DNA from: Pseudomonas sp. Leaf58
GTDB lineage: Bacteria; Pseudomonadota; Gammaproteobacteria; Pseudomonadales; Pseudomonadaceae
NCBI RefSeq assembly: GCF_003627215.1
Contig: NZ_CP032677.1
Coordinates: forward strand, 2,609,501-2,673,500
Direction of reading: 5' to 3'
DNA length: 64,000 nucleotides
Positions 9,597 through 19,009 of this stretch are shown one piece after another; position 1 is the stretch's first letter, and each line of letters opens with the position of its first letter. Below the pieces are notes generated by a model. The model worked only from the letters and a program-made list of their open reading frames with translations. It had not been told where the DNA came from and ran no database searches. A program made the translations under genes and the position numbers.

Positions 9597-9680
9597 TGTA
9601 GGAGCGGGCTTGCCCGCGAACACCGGCGCAGCCGGTGCCAGGCACCGCGTCGGATTGTTCGCGGACCAGCCCGCTCCTCA
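9597..9680. repeat. Paired REP elements (inverted)
   Basis: Two REP-type units in inverted orientation: GGAGCGGGCTTGCCCGCGAA at 9601-9620 and its partner TTCGCGGACCAGCCCGCTCC at 9658-9677, separated by a short hairpin. It sits between two genes that converge on it (small protein on plus, paaZ on minus) and may act as a bidirectional terminator or mRNA stabiliser. Confidence 0.8.
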
Positions 9681-9689
9681 ATCAGTTCA

Positions 9690-11741
9690 TCAGGGCTTTT
9701 TCAGCACCAAAGTCAGAATGTCGTAGCTGGCGACCAGCTCACCCAGCTGGTTGGTCACCTCCACATCCCACGCCACCACGCCCTGTGGCTGGCCCAGTGG
9801 GCTGGTCTTGCCCTGGTCGATCTTGCGCTTGCAGGTTAGCCGCGCCTGGATGGTGTCACCGATGCCCACCGGGTTGATGAAGCGCAGGGTATCCAGGCCA
9901 TAGTTGGCCAGCACCGGCCCGGCACCCGGGGAAACGAACAGCCCAGCCGCCGCCGACAACACGAAGTAGCCATGGGCAATGCGCTTGCCGAACTGCGACT
10001 CTTTGGCAGCGATTTCGTCGAAGTGCATGTAGAAGTGGTCGCCGGACAGGCAACCGAAGTTGACCAAGTCGGCCTCAGTCACGGTGCGGCGATGGGTAAG
10101 CAGCGATTCGCCGATGCGCAACTGCTCGAAGTAGCGGCGGAACGGGTGCACTTCGCTTTCGATCACTTCAGCACCGCGTACGTACTCACCGGTTACCGCC
10201 GTGAGCATGCTCGGTGAACCTTGTACCGCAGCACGTTGCAGGTAGTGCTTGACGGCGCGCAGGCCACCCAGCTCTTCACCGCCACCGGCGCGGCCCGGGC
10301 CGCCGTGCTTGAGCTGCGGCAATGGCGAGCCGTGGCCGGTGGATTCCTTGGCAGCTTCGCTGTCGAGTACCAGCAGGCGGCCATGCCAGGCGGCGGCCAC
10401 CGGGATGGCCTTGGCGGCGACGCTACGGTCGGCGGTGACCAGGGTTGCCACCAGGCTGCCTTTGCCACGCGCGGCCAGGGCCAAGGCTTCGTCAAGGTCG
10501 TCGTAGCCCATCAGCGTGCTGACCGGGCCGAACGCTTCGATATCGTGGGCACCGCCTTCGGCATGCGGGTCGCGCGCTTGCAGCAGGGTCGGGGCAAAGA
10601 ACGCGCCCTCGGCCACGCCCTCGCCACGCGGGGCAAAGCCATCGCTGGCGCCGAACAGCTGATCGCAACTTTGCAGCAGGCTGCGGACCCGCTCGGCGAC
10701 GTCGTGCTGCTGGTCGTGGGAAGCCAGCGCGCCCATGCGCACGCCTTCCAGCGAAGGGTCGCCGACCACCACTTTGCTCAGCCGCTCGCGCAGGCGTGTG
10801 GCAACGGCGTCAATGTGCTTGGCCGGGACGATGGCGCGGCGGATGGCGGTGCATTTCTGCCCGGCCTTGGTGGTCATTTCCCGCACCACTTCCTTGAGGT
10901 ACAAGTCGAACTCTTCGCTGTCCGGGGTCACGTCCGGGCCGAGGATGGCGCAGTTCAGCGAGTCGGCTTCGGCAGTGAACGGTACCGAGTTGCGCACCAG
11001 GTTCGGTGTGACGCGCAGCTTGGCGGCGGTATCGGCAGAGCCGGTGAACGTCACCACGTCTTGGCCCTGCAGGCGGTCGAGGAGGTCGCCGGTGCTGCCG
11101 ATCACCAGTTGCAGGCTGCCTTCGGGCAACAGCCCGGAGGCGTTCATCAGGCGCACCACGGCCTCGGTCAGGTAGCTGGTCGAGGTCGCCGGCTTGACGA
11201 TGCACGGCATGCCGGCCAAGAAGGTCGGGGCGAACTTTTCCAGCATGCCCCAGATGGGGAAGTTGAAGGCGTTGATGTGCACCGCCACGCCTGCGCGTGG
11301 CACCAGGATGTGGCTGCCGGCGAAGTGGCCTTGCTTGCCCAGCGCGATGGCTGGGCCTTCGTGCACCAGGTTGCCCGACGGCAGTTCGCGGCTGCCGATG
11401 CCGGCATAGGCGAACAACGTGGCATTGCCGCCTTCGATGTCGATCCAGCTGTCGGCGCGGGTGGCGCCGCTGTGATGGGACAAGGCGTAGAGCTGTTCCT
11501 TGCGCTCGGCCAGGTACAGGGCCAGGGCCTTGAGGCGTTGCGCGCGTTGCTGGAAGTCCATGGCCATCAGGCTGGTCAGGCCACGGGCACGGGCGAAGTC
11601 CACGGCCTCGGCGAAGTCCGGGCGCTCTTCGTGGCTGTAGGCCAGGACGTGACCGTCCAGGGCGCTGCGCAGGGCCTGGGCGCCGTGCTGGCCAAGCCAG
11701 CGGCCGGCGATGAAGCTTTGCAGGGTAGGGGCGGCAGACAT
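9690..11741 (-). CDS. paaZ: Oxepin-CoA hydrolase / 3-oxo-5,6-didehydrosuberyl-CoA semialdehyde dehydrogenase
   Basis: A 683-residue two-domain enzyme. The N-terminal aldehyde dehydrogenase domain (to about residue 520) oxidises the open-chain aldehyde with NADP; visible landmarks include [13 protein letters not shown] and the catalytic Cys within GQKCTAIRR near residue 295. The C-terminal MaoC-like enoyl-CoA hydratase domain ([10 protein letters not shown] at about 570, with the Asp-His pair) opens the oxepin-CoA ring. Start at the ATG 11741 with GGAG seven bases upstream. It is the last gene of the transporter-porin-paaZ block. Fusion of both domains means ring cleavage and oxidation are channelled in one protein, unlike organisms with a split hydratase. 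Confidence 0.93.
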   Translation of the reverse strand: MSAAPTLQSFIAGRWLGQHGAQALRSALDGHVLAYSHEERPDFAEAVDFARARGLTSLMAMDFQQRAQRLKALALYLAERKEQLYALSHHSGATRADSWIDIEGGNATLFAYAGIGSRELPSGNLVHEGPAIALGKQGHFAGSHILVPRAGVAVHINAFNFPIWGMLEKFAPTFLAGMPCIVKPATSTSYLTEAVVRLMNASGLLPEGSLQLVIGSTGDLLDRLQGQDVVTFTGSADTAAKLRVTPNLVRNSVPFTAEADSLNCAILGPDVTPDSEEFDLYLKEVVREMTTKAGQKCTAIRRAIVPAKHIDAVATRLRERLSKVVVGDPSLEGVRMGALASHDQQHDVAERVRSLLQSCDQLFGASDGFAPRGEGVAEGAFFAPTLLQARDPHAEGGAHDIEAFGPVSTLMGYDDLDEALALAARGKGSLVATLVTADRSVAAKAIPVAAAWHGRLLVLDSEAAKESTGHGSPLPQLKHGGPGRAGGGEELGGLRAVKHYLQRAAVQGSPSMLTAVTGEYVRGAEVIESEVHPFRRYFEQLRIGESLLTHRRTVTEADLVNFGCLSGDHFYMHFDEIAAKESQFGKRIAHGYFVLSAAAGLFVSPGAGPVLANYGLDTLRFINPVGIGDTIQARLTCKRKIDQGKTSPLGQPQGVVAWDVEVTNQLGELVASYDILTLVLKKP

Positions 11742-11782
11742 GCTGTTCTCCAAGCGGTTTCAATAAGGTAGAGGGGGCGCTG

Positions 11783-13036
11783 TTACCACAGCGCCACGGT
11801 GTAGCCGATGATCAGGCGGTTTTCGTCCACGGCATTGGTTAGGCCATTGCCGGAGCGGAAGGTGACGTTGCGCCAGCGCAGGCTGACGTCCTTGAATGGG
11901 CCGCTCTGGATGACATAGGTAATGTCGGTGTCGCGCTCGCGCTCACGGCCATTGCTGACCGTGGCGGTTTCAGCGTGGCGGCCGTCGGTGTAGCGGGTCA
12001 TGAAGCTCAGGCCGGGGATGCCCAGGGCGACGAAGTCGTAGTCGTAGCGCACTTGCCAGGAGTCCAGCCCGGCGCGGGTGAAGGTGTTGTAGGTGACCAG
12101 GTTGACGGTGAACGGGTCGCCGCCGTTGACGAACGGGAAGGCGCTGTCGCCGGACATCTGCTGCCAGGTGGCAGTGAACTTGTGGGCCCGCACGCCGAGG
12201 GTGAACATGGCGTTGAAGTTGCGGTTGTCGATGTTGCCGGCACGCTCGGCGCCGTCGTTGCGGCTGTCGAAGTAGCGCAAGTCACTGCGCAGGCTCAGGC
12301 CTTCGCCCAGTGGGCGAGTATCGATCAGGCCGACGAACTGCTGGCGGTAGATGTCTTCGAGCTTGGCGTAGTAGTAGCTGACGCTGGTTTGCGGGGTGAT
12401 GGCGTAGCTGCCCCCGCCAAAGTCCAGGTGGTCGCTGCTGGCGGCGCCGTAGCCGATATCGTCACGGCCCGAGGAGTCACGCAGGTTGGCCTTGGTCAGG
12501 CGGCCGCCGTTGAAGGTGAGGCCCGCAAGGTCCTGGCTGGTAAGCAGGCCGCCCTGGAAGGTGGAGGCCAGCAGGCGGGTGTCGTTGTACACCACCACGG
12601 GCAGGATCGGTTGCAAGGTGCCCAGGCGTAGGGTGCTCTTGGCCACCCGTAGCTTGCCGGTCAGGCCCAACTCGCTGTAGTCGTCGACCGGCTCATGGCT
12701 GTTGGGGCCGAAGGGCAGCAGGCCGGTGTTACGGCGGTCGCGGCTGGAGTCGAGCTTGATGCCCAACTGGCCCATGGCATCGACGCCGACGCCGACCGGG
12801 CCGTCGGTGAAGCCCGACTCCAGCTTGGCGGTGAAGCCCTGGCCCCATTCCTCGGCCTTGGCCTGTGGTGCATTGCTCTGGCGAAAGTCGCGGTTGAGGT
12901 AGTGGTTGCGCAGCTCCAGCCGGGCGTGGCTGTCGCTGATGAAGTCCGCCAGCGCCGGCAACGGCATGGCCAGGGTTGCCAGCCAGGCGGCTGACATGAG
13001 GTGCGAGCGGTTCATTGTTGTTGTTTTACCCGACAT
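11783..13036 (-). CDS. phaK: OprD-family outer membrane porin, probably for phenylacetate
   Basis: A 417-residue OprD/OpdK-type porin with a signal peptide (hydrophobic run about residues 14-28, ending ALA before DFISD). It has the family opening DFISDSHARLELRNHYLNRDF-like segment and the terminal aromatic residue (…VALW) typical of a beta barrel. Its location between the phenylacetate permease-like gene and paaZ makes it the likely phenylacetate channel (PhaK in the P. putida nomenclature). Substrate is inferred from context. Confidence 0.88.
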   Translation of the reverse strand: MSGKTTTMNRSHLMSAAWLATLAMPLPALADFISDSHARLELRNHYLNRDFRQSNAPQAKAEEWGQGFTAKLESGFTDGPVGVGVDAMGQLGIKLDSSRDRRNTGLLPFGPNSHEPVDDYSELGLTGKLRVAKSTLRLGTLQPILPVVVYNDTRLLASTFQGGLLTSQDLAGLTFNGGRLTKANLRDSSGRDDIGYGAASSDHLDFGGGSYAITPQTSVSYYYAKLEDIYRQQFVGLIDTRPLGEGLSLRSDLRYFDSRNDGAERAGNIDNRNFNAMFTLGVRAHKFTATWQQMSGDSAFPFVNGGDPFTVNLVTYNTFTRAGLDSWQVRYDYDFVALGIPGLSFMTRYTDGRHAETATVSNGRERERDTDITYVIQSGPFKDVSLRWRNVTFRSGNGLTNAVDENRLIIGYTVALW

Positions 13037-13054
13037 GGTTATTCGTCCTTGAAG

Positions 13055-14617
13055 TCAGTGCTTGCTGGCGCCGGCGGCGCCGATACCGGTCATGGAGCGG
13101 ATGAACTGGCCCAGGTAGCGGCCGCGCTCTTCAACCGCCCGTTCGGAGCTGTCGGTGATCGAGAATACCCAGGCACTGAGGAACGCCAGGCTCATGGAGA
13201 ACAGCGCTGGGTTGCTGTAGGGGAACAGCGCCTTCTCGTTGTGCAGCACGTTGACCCACACGGCTGGGCCCAGTACCACCAGCAGTACCGCCGAAACCAG
13301 GCCGGCCATGCTGCCGCACACCGCACCACGGGTGGTCAGGCCTTTCCAGAACATCGAGAGCAGCAGCACCGGGAAGTTGACCGAGGCCGCCACCGCCAGC
13401 ACCAAGCCAGACAGGAAGGCGATGTTCTGCGACTCGAACATCAGCCCGAGGATTACCGCCAGCAGGCCAATGACCAGGGTGGCGATACGCGACACCCGCA
13501 TTTCCTCGCGCTCGGTCGCCTGGCCTTTGCGCATCACGCAGGCATACAGGTCGTGGGATACGGCCGATGCGCCAGACAACGCCAGGCCCGCGACCACGGC
13601 CAGAATGGTGGCGAAGGCCACTGCCGAAATGAAACCAAGGAACAGGTTGCCACCCACGGCCTGGGCCAAGTGCACGGCGACCATGTTGCCGCCGCCGATG
13701 ATTGCGCCGGCGGCGTCACGGTAGGACGGCTCGGTACCGACCATGACGATGGCACCAAAACCGATGACGATCAGCAACAGGTAGAAGTAGCCAATGAAAC
13801 CGGTGGCGTAGAACACGCTCTTGCGCGCTTCCTTGGCATCGCTGACGGTGAAGAAGCGCATCAGGATATGCGGCAGCCCGGCGGTACCGAACATCATGCC
13901 CAAGCCCAGCGAAATGGCGTCGACCGGGTTGGACAGCAAGCCGCCGGGGGCCATGATGGCCTGGCCCTTGGCATGCACGGCCACAGCGCTGGCGAACATG
14001 GCCTCGGTGCTGAAACCAAAGTGCTTGAGCACCATGAAGGCCATGAAGGTGGTGCCCGACAGCAGCATCACTGCCTTGATGATTTGCACCCAGGTGGTGG
14101 CGAGCATGCCGCCAAACGTGACGTAGGCGACCATCAGCACACCGACCAGCATTACCGCGTACAGGTAGCTGATGCCGAACAGCAGTTCGATCAGCTTGCC
14201 GGCGCCGACCATCTGCGCCACCAGGTACATCAGCGCCACCACCAGGGTGCCGAACGCCGAGCTCAGGCGCACCGGGGTTTGCGCCAGGCGGTAGCTGACC
14301 ACGTCGGCGAAGGTGTATTTGCCCAGGTTACGCAGGCGCTCGGCAATCAGGAACAGGATGATCGGCCAGCCGGCCAACACGCCCAGGGCGTATAGCAGGC
14401 CGTCGTAGCCGTTCATGAACATCATCGCCGAGATGCCCAGGAACGAGGCGGCGCTGATCATGTCGCCGGCGATCGCCAGGCCGTTCTGCATGCCGGTGAG
14501 GCCGCCGCCTGCGGTGTAGAAATCGCTGGCCGAGCGGGTGCGTAATGCCGCCCAGCGGGTGACCAGCAGGGTGAAGCAGACAAACACCATGAACATCGAA
14601 ATAGCGGTCCAGTTCAT
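13055..14617 (-). CDS. paaL: Sodium:solute symporter (ActP-like), probable phenylacetate permease
   Basis: A 520-residue SSS-family transporter with about 13 hydrophobic segments and strong resemblance to acetate permease ActP ([20 protein letters not shown] near the first helices is the sodium-site region). It starts in the ATGA overlap with the preceding DUF485 gene, the same arrangement as yjcH-actP. In the phenylacetate locus this transporter is named PhaJ/PaaL and imports phenylacetate; an acetate role remains possible because the family is not separable by eye. Confidence 0.85.
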   Translation of the reverse strand: MNWTAISMFMVFVCFTLLVTRWAALRTRSASDFYTAGGGLTGMQNGLAIAGDMISAASFLGISAMMFMNGYDGLLYALGVLAGWPIILFLIAERLRNLGKYTFADVVSYRLAQTPVRLSSAFGTLVVALMYLVAQMVGAGKLIELLFGISYLYAVMLVGVLMVAYVTFGGMLATTWVQIIKAVMLLSGTTFMAFMVLKHFGFSTEAMFASAVAVHAKGQAIMAPGGLLSNPVDAISLGLGMMFGTAGLPHILMRFFTVSDAKEARKSVFYATGFIGYFYLLLIVIGFGAIVMVGTEPSYRDAAGAIIGGGNMVAVHLAQAVGGNLFLGFISAVAFATILAVVAGLALSGASAVSHDLYACVMRKGQATEREEMRVSRIATLVIGLLAVILGLMFESQNIAFLSGLVLAVAASVNFPVLLLSMFWKGLTTRGAVCGSMAGLVSAVLLVVLGPAVWVNVLHNEKALFPYSNPALFSMSLAFLSAWVFSITDSSERAVEERGRYLGQFIRSMTGIGAAGASKH

Positions 14618-14922
14618 TGCGCGCACTCCTGCTTGAGCTTGTCGTTGAGCGGGTCGAGCACGTTGTTGGCGCGGTGCACGTAAATGCCGGTCAGGGCGAA
14701 GGACAGCAGCACCATCAGCACGCCGACCAGCATGCCGACGGTGGTCACCCCGCCGCTGAGGGACTGACCGAGGGTGCTGGGGGAAAACGCCACCAGCAGG
14801 ACGAAGCCGTAGTAGATCACCAGCATGGCCAAGGTCAGGCTGCCATTGAGGCGGCGTTGGCGCCGTACCAGGTGCTGGAAGTCGGGGTGGTTGGCGATAC
14901 TTTCGATGCGTTCGGGTGTCAT
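14614..14922 (-). CDS. DUF485 small membrane protein (YjcH-like)
   Basis: A 102-residue protein with two membrane helices (about residues 28-48 and 60-84) and the DUF485 N terminus with [14 protein letters not shown]. It accompanies ActP-like symporters throughout proteobacteria, overlapping the transporter start by four bases as here. It is thought to support the symporter, but its function is not established. Confidence 0.88.
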   Translation of the reverse strand: MTPERIESIANHPDFQHLVRRQRRLNGSLTLAMLVIYYGFVLLVAFSPSTLGQSLSGGVTTVGMLVGVLMVLLSFALTGIYVHRANNVLDPLNDKLKQECAQ

Positions 14923-14989
14923 GGGTTGCGATCTCTGGGTGTTGTAATTGTTTTTTATGAGGTCACGCTGGATGCTGCGGTGTTGCTGA

Positions 14990-15087
14990 TGGCCTCTTCG
15001 CGGGTAAACCCGCTCCTACAGGTTGGGGGGCCACCCTCAGGCCTGGTGTAATCCCTGTGGGAGCGGGTTTACCCGCGAAGCAGGCGG
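14990..15087. repeat. Paired REP elements (inverted)
   Basis: GGCCTCTTCGCGGGTAAACC begins the first unit (14991-15010) and CCTGTGGGAGCGGGTTTACC lies in the second (15054-15073), in inverted orientation with a short spacer. It lies between paaE and the permease operon on the same strand and could attenuate transcription between them. Confidence 0.82.
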
Positions 15088-15094
15088 CTCGGTG

Positions 15095-16171
15095 TCAGAG
15101 CTGGTCGAAATCGAGGATCACCTTGTCACTCACCGGGTAGCTCTGGCACGACAGCACATACCCGGCCGCCACTTCGTAGTCCTCCAGGGCATGGTTACTG
15201 TCCATTTCCACTTCGCCTTCGATTACCCGGCACTTGCAGGTGGAGCACACCCCGGCCTTGCACGAATAAGGCAGCTCGGCACCGATGGCATTGCCAGCGT
15301 CCAGTACGCTCTGGGTGTTACGCGGCAAGTCGAAACTGAGGGCGCGGCCATCGCTGATCACGGTGACGTGGCTGAGCGCCGAGTCCACCTGGCGTGCGGC
15401 CTCGCGGGCTTCGCGACGGGCTTCATTGCCAGCAGCGGCAAACAGCTCGAAGTGGATGCGCTCCTTGGCCATGCCATTGGCCTGCAGGCTGTTGCGCACG
15501 GTCTCGGTCATCGCCTGCGGGCCGCAGATGAATGCCGCGTCCAGGCTGGCAACGTCCAGCCAGCGCGAGAACAGTTGGCCGCACTTGTCGGCATCGATGC
15601 GGCCGTTGTAAAGGTCGACATCCTGTTGCTCGCGGCTGAACACGAAAATCAGGTTCAGGCGGTCGAGGTAACGGTTTTTCAGGTCTTCAAGCTTGTCGCG
15701 GAACAGCGCCCCCGAGCTGGAGCGGTTGCCGTACAGCAGGGTAAAGCGGCTGTGTGGCTCGTTGGCCAGGGTGGTGGCGATGATCGACAGGATCGGGGTA
15801 ATGCCGCTGCCGGCGGCTACGCCCAGGTAATGACCCTGGCGGGCCGGGTCCAGCGGCACGAAGAAGCTGCCTGACGGCGGCATCACTTCCAGTTGCTGGC
15901 CGGCCTTGAGCGCATCATTGGCAAACGCCGAGAAGCGCCCGCCGGGTACGCGCTTGACGGCCACGCGCAGTTCGCCGTCCTGCACGGCGCTGCAGATGGA
16001 GTAGGAGCGGCGAACCTCCTCGTTGTCCAGCTGGGTACGCATGACCAGGTACTGGCCTTGGGTAAAACGAAACTGCGCTTGCAGGTGCGCGGGTACATCG
16101 AAGGCAATCGACACCGCATCACGGGTCTCTTTACGCACTTGCTTGATGGTCAGGCTGTGAAACTGGCTCAT
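15095..16171 (-). CDS. paaE: Phenylacetyl-CoA epoxidase reductase subunit
   Basis: A 358-residue FAD/NAD(P)H oxidoreductase with a C-terminal plant-type [2Fe-2S] ferredoxin domain. FAD-binding RRSYSICS (about 54-61), NADP-binding GVAAGSGITP (about 119-128), and cluster ligands in CKAGVCSTCKC (about 308-318) plus the last Cys in LSCQS. It carries electrons from NADPH to the diiron centre of PaaA. The ATG at 16171 has GGAG upstream; the open frame to 16183 begins with a GTG and adds only four residues. Last gene of paaABCDE. Confidence 0.94.
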   Translation of the reverse strand: MSQFHSLTIKQVRKETRDAVSIAFDVPAHLQAQFRFTQGQYLVMRTQLDNEEVRRSYSICSAVQDGELRVAVKRVPGGRFSAFANDALKAGQQLEVMPPSGSFFVPLDPARQGHYLGVAAGSGITPILSIIATTLANEPHSRFTLLYGNRSSSGALFRDKLEDLKNRYLDRLNLIFVFSREQQDVDLYNGRIDADKCGQLFSRWLDVASLDAAFICGPQAMTETVRNSLQANGMAKERIHFELFAAAGNEARREAREAARQVDSALSHVTVISDGRALSFDLPRNTQSVLDAGNAIGAELPYSCKAGVCSTCKCRVIEGEVEMDSNHALEDYEVAAGYVLSCQSYPVSDKVILDFDQL

Positions 16172-16186
16172 GGCGTTCTCCACGGC

Positions 16187-16720
16187 TCAAATACATTTGA
16201 AATAGTCGAACGGCTCCAGGCACTCGCGGCAGCGGTACAGCGCCTTGCAGGCCGTAGAGCCGAACTGGCTGAGCAATTCGGTATGGGCGCTGCCGCACTG
16301 CGGGCAGCACACCTGGGGCGCCTCGCCGAGCAGGCTGCGCTTGCTGGCGCTGCCTTGTGGCGGGGCGATGCCATAGGCGCGCAGGCGCTCGCGGCCCAGT
16401 TCGCTGATCCAGTCGGTGCTCCAGGCCGGGGTCAGCCGGCGCTCCAGGTCAGGGGCAGGGAAGCCCGCCTGTTCCAGCGCCAGGCGGATATCCCCTTCGA
16501 TCACCTCGGTGGCGGGGCAGCCGGAATAGGTAGGCGTGACCACCAGGTGCAAGTGCCCGGCGCGCCAGTCGAGGTCGCGGACAATGCCTAAGTCGACCAC
16601 GCTGACCACCGGCACTTCCGGGTCCATGACTTGGGCCAGGACCGCCCAGGCCCGGGCCAGGTCGTCGCCGTGTGGCGCGCGGGCGCCACGGTCGCCGGCA
16701 ATCAGCTCACCAGGTTGCAT
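16187..16720 (-). CDS. paaD: Phenylacetyl-CoA epoxidase accessory protein PaaD
   Basis: A 177-residue protein of the MIP18/DUF59 (SufT-like) family: the N-terminal half has VMDPEVPVVSVVDLGIVRD, and the C terminus has a four-Cys zinc-like site (CCPQCG ... CRECL). PaaD is required for an active epoxidase and is thought to help build its iron or iron-sulfur centres. Overlaps the end of paaC by 14 bases and lies 15 bases before paaE. Confidence 0.93.
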   Translation of the reverse strand: MQPGELIAGDRGARAPHGDDLARAWAVLAQVMDPEVPVVSVVDLGIVRDLDWRAGHLHLVVTPTYSGCPATEVIEGDIRLALEQAGFPAPDLERRLTPAWSTDWISELGRERLRAYGIAPPQGSASKRSLLGEAPQVCCPQCGSAHTELLSQFGSTACKALYRCRECLEPFDYFKCI

Positions 16721-17465
16721 CGGGGTAAGCCCTTGGCAGGCACTGCATCTCGGCCAACAGCAGGCCCAGGTGCTCGGTGTGCAGGCCTTTGCGGCCGTCC
16801 AGGTAGAAATGGCTGGCGGCGTTGGGCAGCGGCAGCTCGACCGAGGCGAAGATCGCCGCCACCTGCTTCAGCCAATCGGCACCCACGGCAGCTGGGTTGG
16901 CAGCGATGCCGGCTTCGGCCAGGCGCACTTCGTTGTCGCTACCGGCCGCCAGTTCGACGCTGAAGCGCCACAGTGCGGGGATGGCGGCGAGCATGCGCTG
17001 GCGGCTTTCGTCAGTGCCACCGCCCAGGCGCTGTACCCACTCGCTGGAACGACGCAGGTGGTAGGTGACCTCCTTCAGTGCTTTGGCGGCGATACCGGCA
17101 ATGCGCGCGTCGCGGGAGCCGATCAGGCCCTGCAGCATGGCGAAATGCCAGGCGTCATAGAAGAACTGCTTGGTCATGGTCACGGCGAAATCGCCGTTGG
17201 GCTGCTCGACCAGCAGCAGGTTGCGGTAGGCCCGTTCATCACGGCGGAAGGCCAGGGCATCGGCGTCGCTGCCGTCATCGAGCAGTTCAGCGGCGTACTC
17301 CAGCCAGTTGCGCGCCTGGCCGACCAAGTCGAGGCCGACGTTCATCAGGGCCAGTTCTTCTTCGATGGCGGGGGCGTGGCCGCACCATTCGCAGAGGCGC
17401 TGGCCCTGCACCAGGGCACTGTCGCCGAGCAGCAGCAAATAGGGGATAAGGGCTTCGTTATGCAT
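16707..17465 (-). CDS. paaC: Phenylacetyl-CoA epoxidase structural subunit PaaC
   Basis: A 252-residue ferritin-like subunit that forms the PaaA-PaaC heterodimer but lacks a functional diiron site. Start at the ATG 17465 (MHNEALIPY) gives the family length; a longer open frame to 17606 has no supported start. It lies eight bases after paaB. Confidence 0.92.
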   Translation of the reverse strand: MHNEALIPYLLLLGDSALVQGQRLCEWCGHAPAIEEELALMNVGLDLVGQARNWLEYAAELLDDGSDADALAFRRDERAYRNLLLVEQPNGDFAVTMTKQFFYDAWHFAMLQGLIGSRDARIAGIAAKALKEVTYHLRRSSEWVQRLGGGTDESRQRMLAAIPALWRFSVELAAGSDNEVRLAEAGIAANPAAVGADWLKQVAAIFASVELPLPNAASHFYLDGRKGLHTEHLGLLLAEMQCLPRAYPDATW

Positions 17466-17473
17466 GGCCAACC

Positions 17474-17755
17474 TCACATGTGTCCGACTTCGTCGGGCAG
17501 CTCGTAAAAGCTGGCATGGCGGTAGACCTTGTCGTCCGCCGGGGCGAACAGCGGGTCTTTCTCGTCGGGGGAAGAGGCGGTGATCAGTGCCGAGGGCACC
17601 ACCCACAGGCTTACGCCTTCGCTGCGGCGGGTGTACAGCTCACGGGCGTTTTCGATGGCCATGGCGGCATCGGCGGCGTGCACGCTGCCAACGTGCTTGT
17701 GGTTAAGGCCGTGCTTGCTGCGCACGAACACTTCGTAGAGGGTCCAGACAGACAT
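17474..17755 (-). CDS. paaB: Phenylacetyl-CoA epoxidase subunit PaaB
   Basis: A 93-residue protein starting MSVWTLYEVFVRSK, the conserved PaaB N terminus. PaaB bridges PaaAC units and helps the reductase dock. The open frame extends upstream to 17899 but those codons lie in the paaA coding region in another frame, so 17755 is the start. It is 25 bases downstream of paaA. Confidence 0.94.
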   Translation of the reverse strand: MSVWTLYEVFVRSKHGLNHKHVGSVHAADAAMAIENARELYTRRSEGVSLWVVPSALITASSPDEKDPLFAPADDKVYRHASFYELPDEVGHM

Positions 17756-17780
17756 TTTCGATCTCCGCATCAATCGCCGC

Positions 17781-18770
17781 TCAGGCGGCGTTCTTGTTCT
17801 GTTGCTTGCGCGCATAGGCCACGGCGGCTTCGCGTACCCAGGCGCCATCCTCGATGGCCTGGCGGCGGGTGGCGACACGTTCCTGGTTGCACGGGCCATT
17901 GCCCTTGAGCACTTCGTAGAACTCGTCCCACTGGATTTCGCCGAAGTCGTAGTGGCCGCGCTCGGCGTTCCACTTCAGCTCGGGGTCGGGGGCGGTGCAG
18001 CCGAGCAGCTCGAGCTGCGGCACGGTTTGGTCGATGAAGCGCTGGCGCAGTTCGTCGTTGGTCTGGCGCTTGATTTTCCAGGCCATGGACTGGGCGCTAT
18101 TGGGCGAGTGTTCGTCGCTGGGGCCAAACATCATCAGCGCCGGCCACCACAGGCGGTTAATAGCGTCCTGGACCATGTCGCGCTGGGCTTGGGTGCCGTG
18201 GCGCATCATGGTCAGGAGAATTTCGTAGCCCTGGCGCTGGTGGAAGCTCTCTTCCTTGCAGATGCGGATCATGGCGCGCGAGTACGGGCCATAGGAGGTG
18301 CGCTGCAGTACCACCTGGTTGACGATGGCGGCGCCATCCACCAGCCAGCCCACTGCGCCCATGTCCGCCCAGCTGAGGGTGGGGTAGTTGAAGATGCTCG
18401 AGTACTTGGCCTTGCCGCTGTGCAGCTTGGCAATTTCTTCGTCGCGGTCGGCACCCAAGGTTTCCATGGCGCTGTACAGGTACAGGCCGTGGCCCGCTTC
18501 GTCCTGGATCTTGGCCATCAGCTGCAGCTTGCGCTTGAGGCTGGGGGCGCGGGTGACCCAGTTGCCTTCGGGCAGCATGCCGACGATTTCCGAATGGGCG
18601 TGCTGGGAAATCTGCCGGATCAGGGTCTGGCGGTAAGCCTCGGGCATCCAGTTCTTGGCTTCGATCTTGATTTCGGCGTCGATCTTTTCCTGGAAGTTGC
18701 GCTCTTCGGGCGACATCTCTTCCAGCGACTTGACGCGCTTGACTCCGGTTTCCACTAGCTGTGCGTACAT
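17781..18770 (-). CDS. paaA: Phenylacetyl-CoA epoxidase catalytic subunit PaaA
   Basis: A 329-residue diiron oxygenase subunit that inserts oxygen into the ring of phenylacetyl-CoA, giving the 1,2-epoxide. Expected Glu/His ligands lie in the helices with [12 protein letters not shown] (about 53-64), [11 protein letters not shown] (about 90-100) and [14 protein letters not shown] (about 170-183). First gene of paaABCDE; TGATAC-type motifs lie 35-100 bases upstream. Confidence 0.95.
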   Translation of the reverse strand: MYAQLVETGVKRVKSLEEMSPEERNFQEKIDAEIKIEAKNWMPEAYRQTLIRQISQHAHSEIVGMLPEGNWVTRAPSLKRKLQLMAKIQDEAGHGLYLYSAMETLGADRDEEIAKLHSGKAKYSSIFNYPTLSWADMGAVGWLVDGAAIVNQVVLQRTSYGPYSRAMIRICKEESFHQRQGYEILLTMMRHGTQAQRDMVQDAINRLWWPALMMFGPSDEHSPNSAQSMAWKIKRQTNDELRQRFIDQTVPQLELLGCTAPDPELKWNAERGHYDFGEIQWDEFYEVLKGNGPCNQERVATRRQAIEDGAWVREAAVAYARKQQNKNAA

Positions 18771-18806
18771 GTGCTGCGACTCCTGCTAAGGCATGAGTCA
18801 TTTGTA

Positions 18807-18868
18807 AGCGATACAAAACGGAACGTCAAACAGTTTTATGTGTATCAAATAAGATTTGTGTATCACAT
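18807..18868. promoter_or_regulatory. Candidate PaaX operator region ahead of paaA
   Basis: On the minus strand, ATGTGATACACAAA (18868-18855) and ATTTGATACA (18850-18841) share TGATACA; a related CGATACAAAA reads on the plus strand at 18809-18818. The same TGTGATAC core occurs in front of paaF and paaY. The match between three paa promoters suggests a shared repressor, presumably PaaX. This is inference from recurrence. Confidence 0.45.
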
Positions 18869-18870
18869 CG

Positions 18871-18950
18871 CTGGCCTCTTCGCAGGCGCGCCCGCTCCCA
18901 CAGGGACCGCGCAGTCCTGTGGGGGCGGGCAAACCCGCGAAGAGGCCGGC
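18871..18950. repeat. Paired REP elements (inverted)
   Basis: TGGCCTCTTCGCAGGCGCGC begins one unit at 18872 and GGGCGGGCAAACCCGCGAAG lies in the partner unit at about 18923-18942, inverted. It sits between paaA and the paaK terminator. Confidence 0.8.
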
Positions 18951-18961
18951 AGAAAAAATGC

Positions 18962-18989
18962 AAAAAAAAGCCCCGGACAATACCGGGGC
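18962..18989 (-). terminator. Rho-independent terminator of the paaFGHIJK operon
   Basis: Stem GCCCCGG (18970-18976) / CCGGGGC (18983-18989) with a six-base loop; on the minus strand it is followed by eight T. It lies 21 bases past the paaK stop. Confidence 0.88.
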
Positions 18990-19009
18990 CGAAAAGGCAG
19001 CCGACTAAA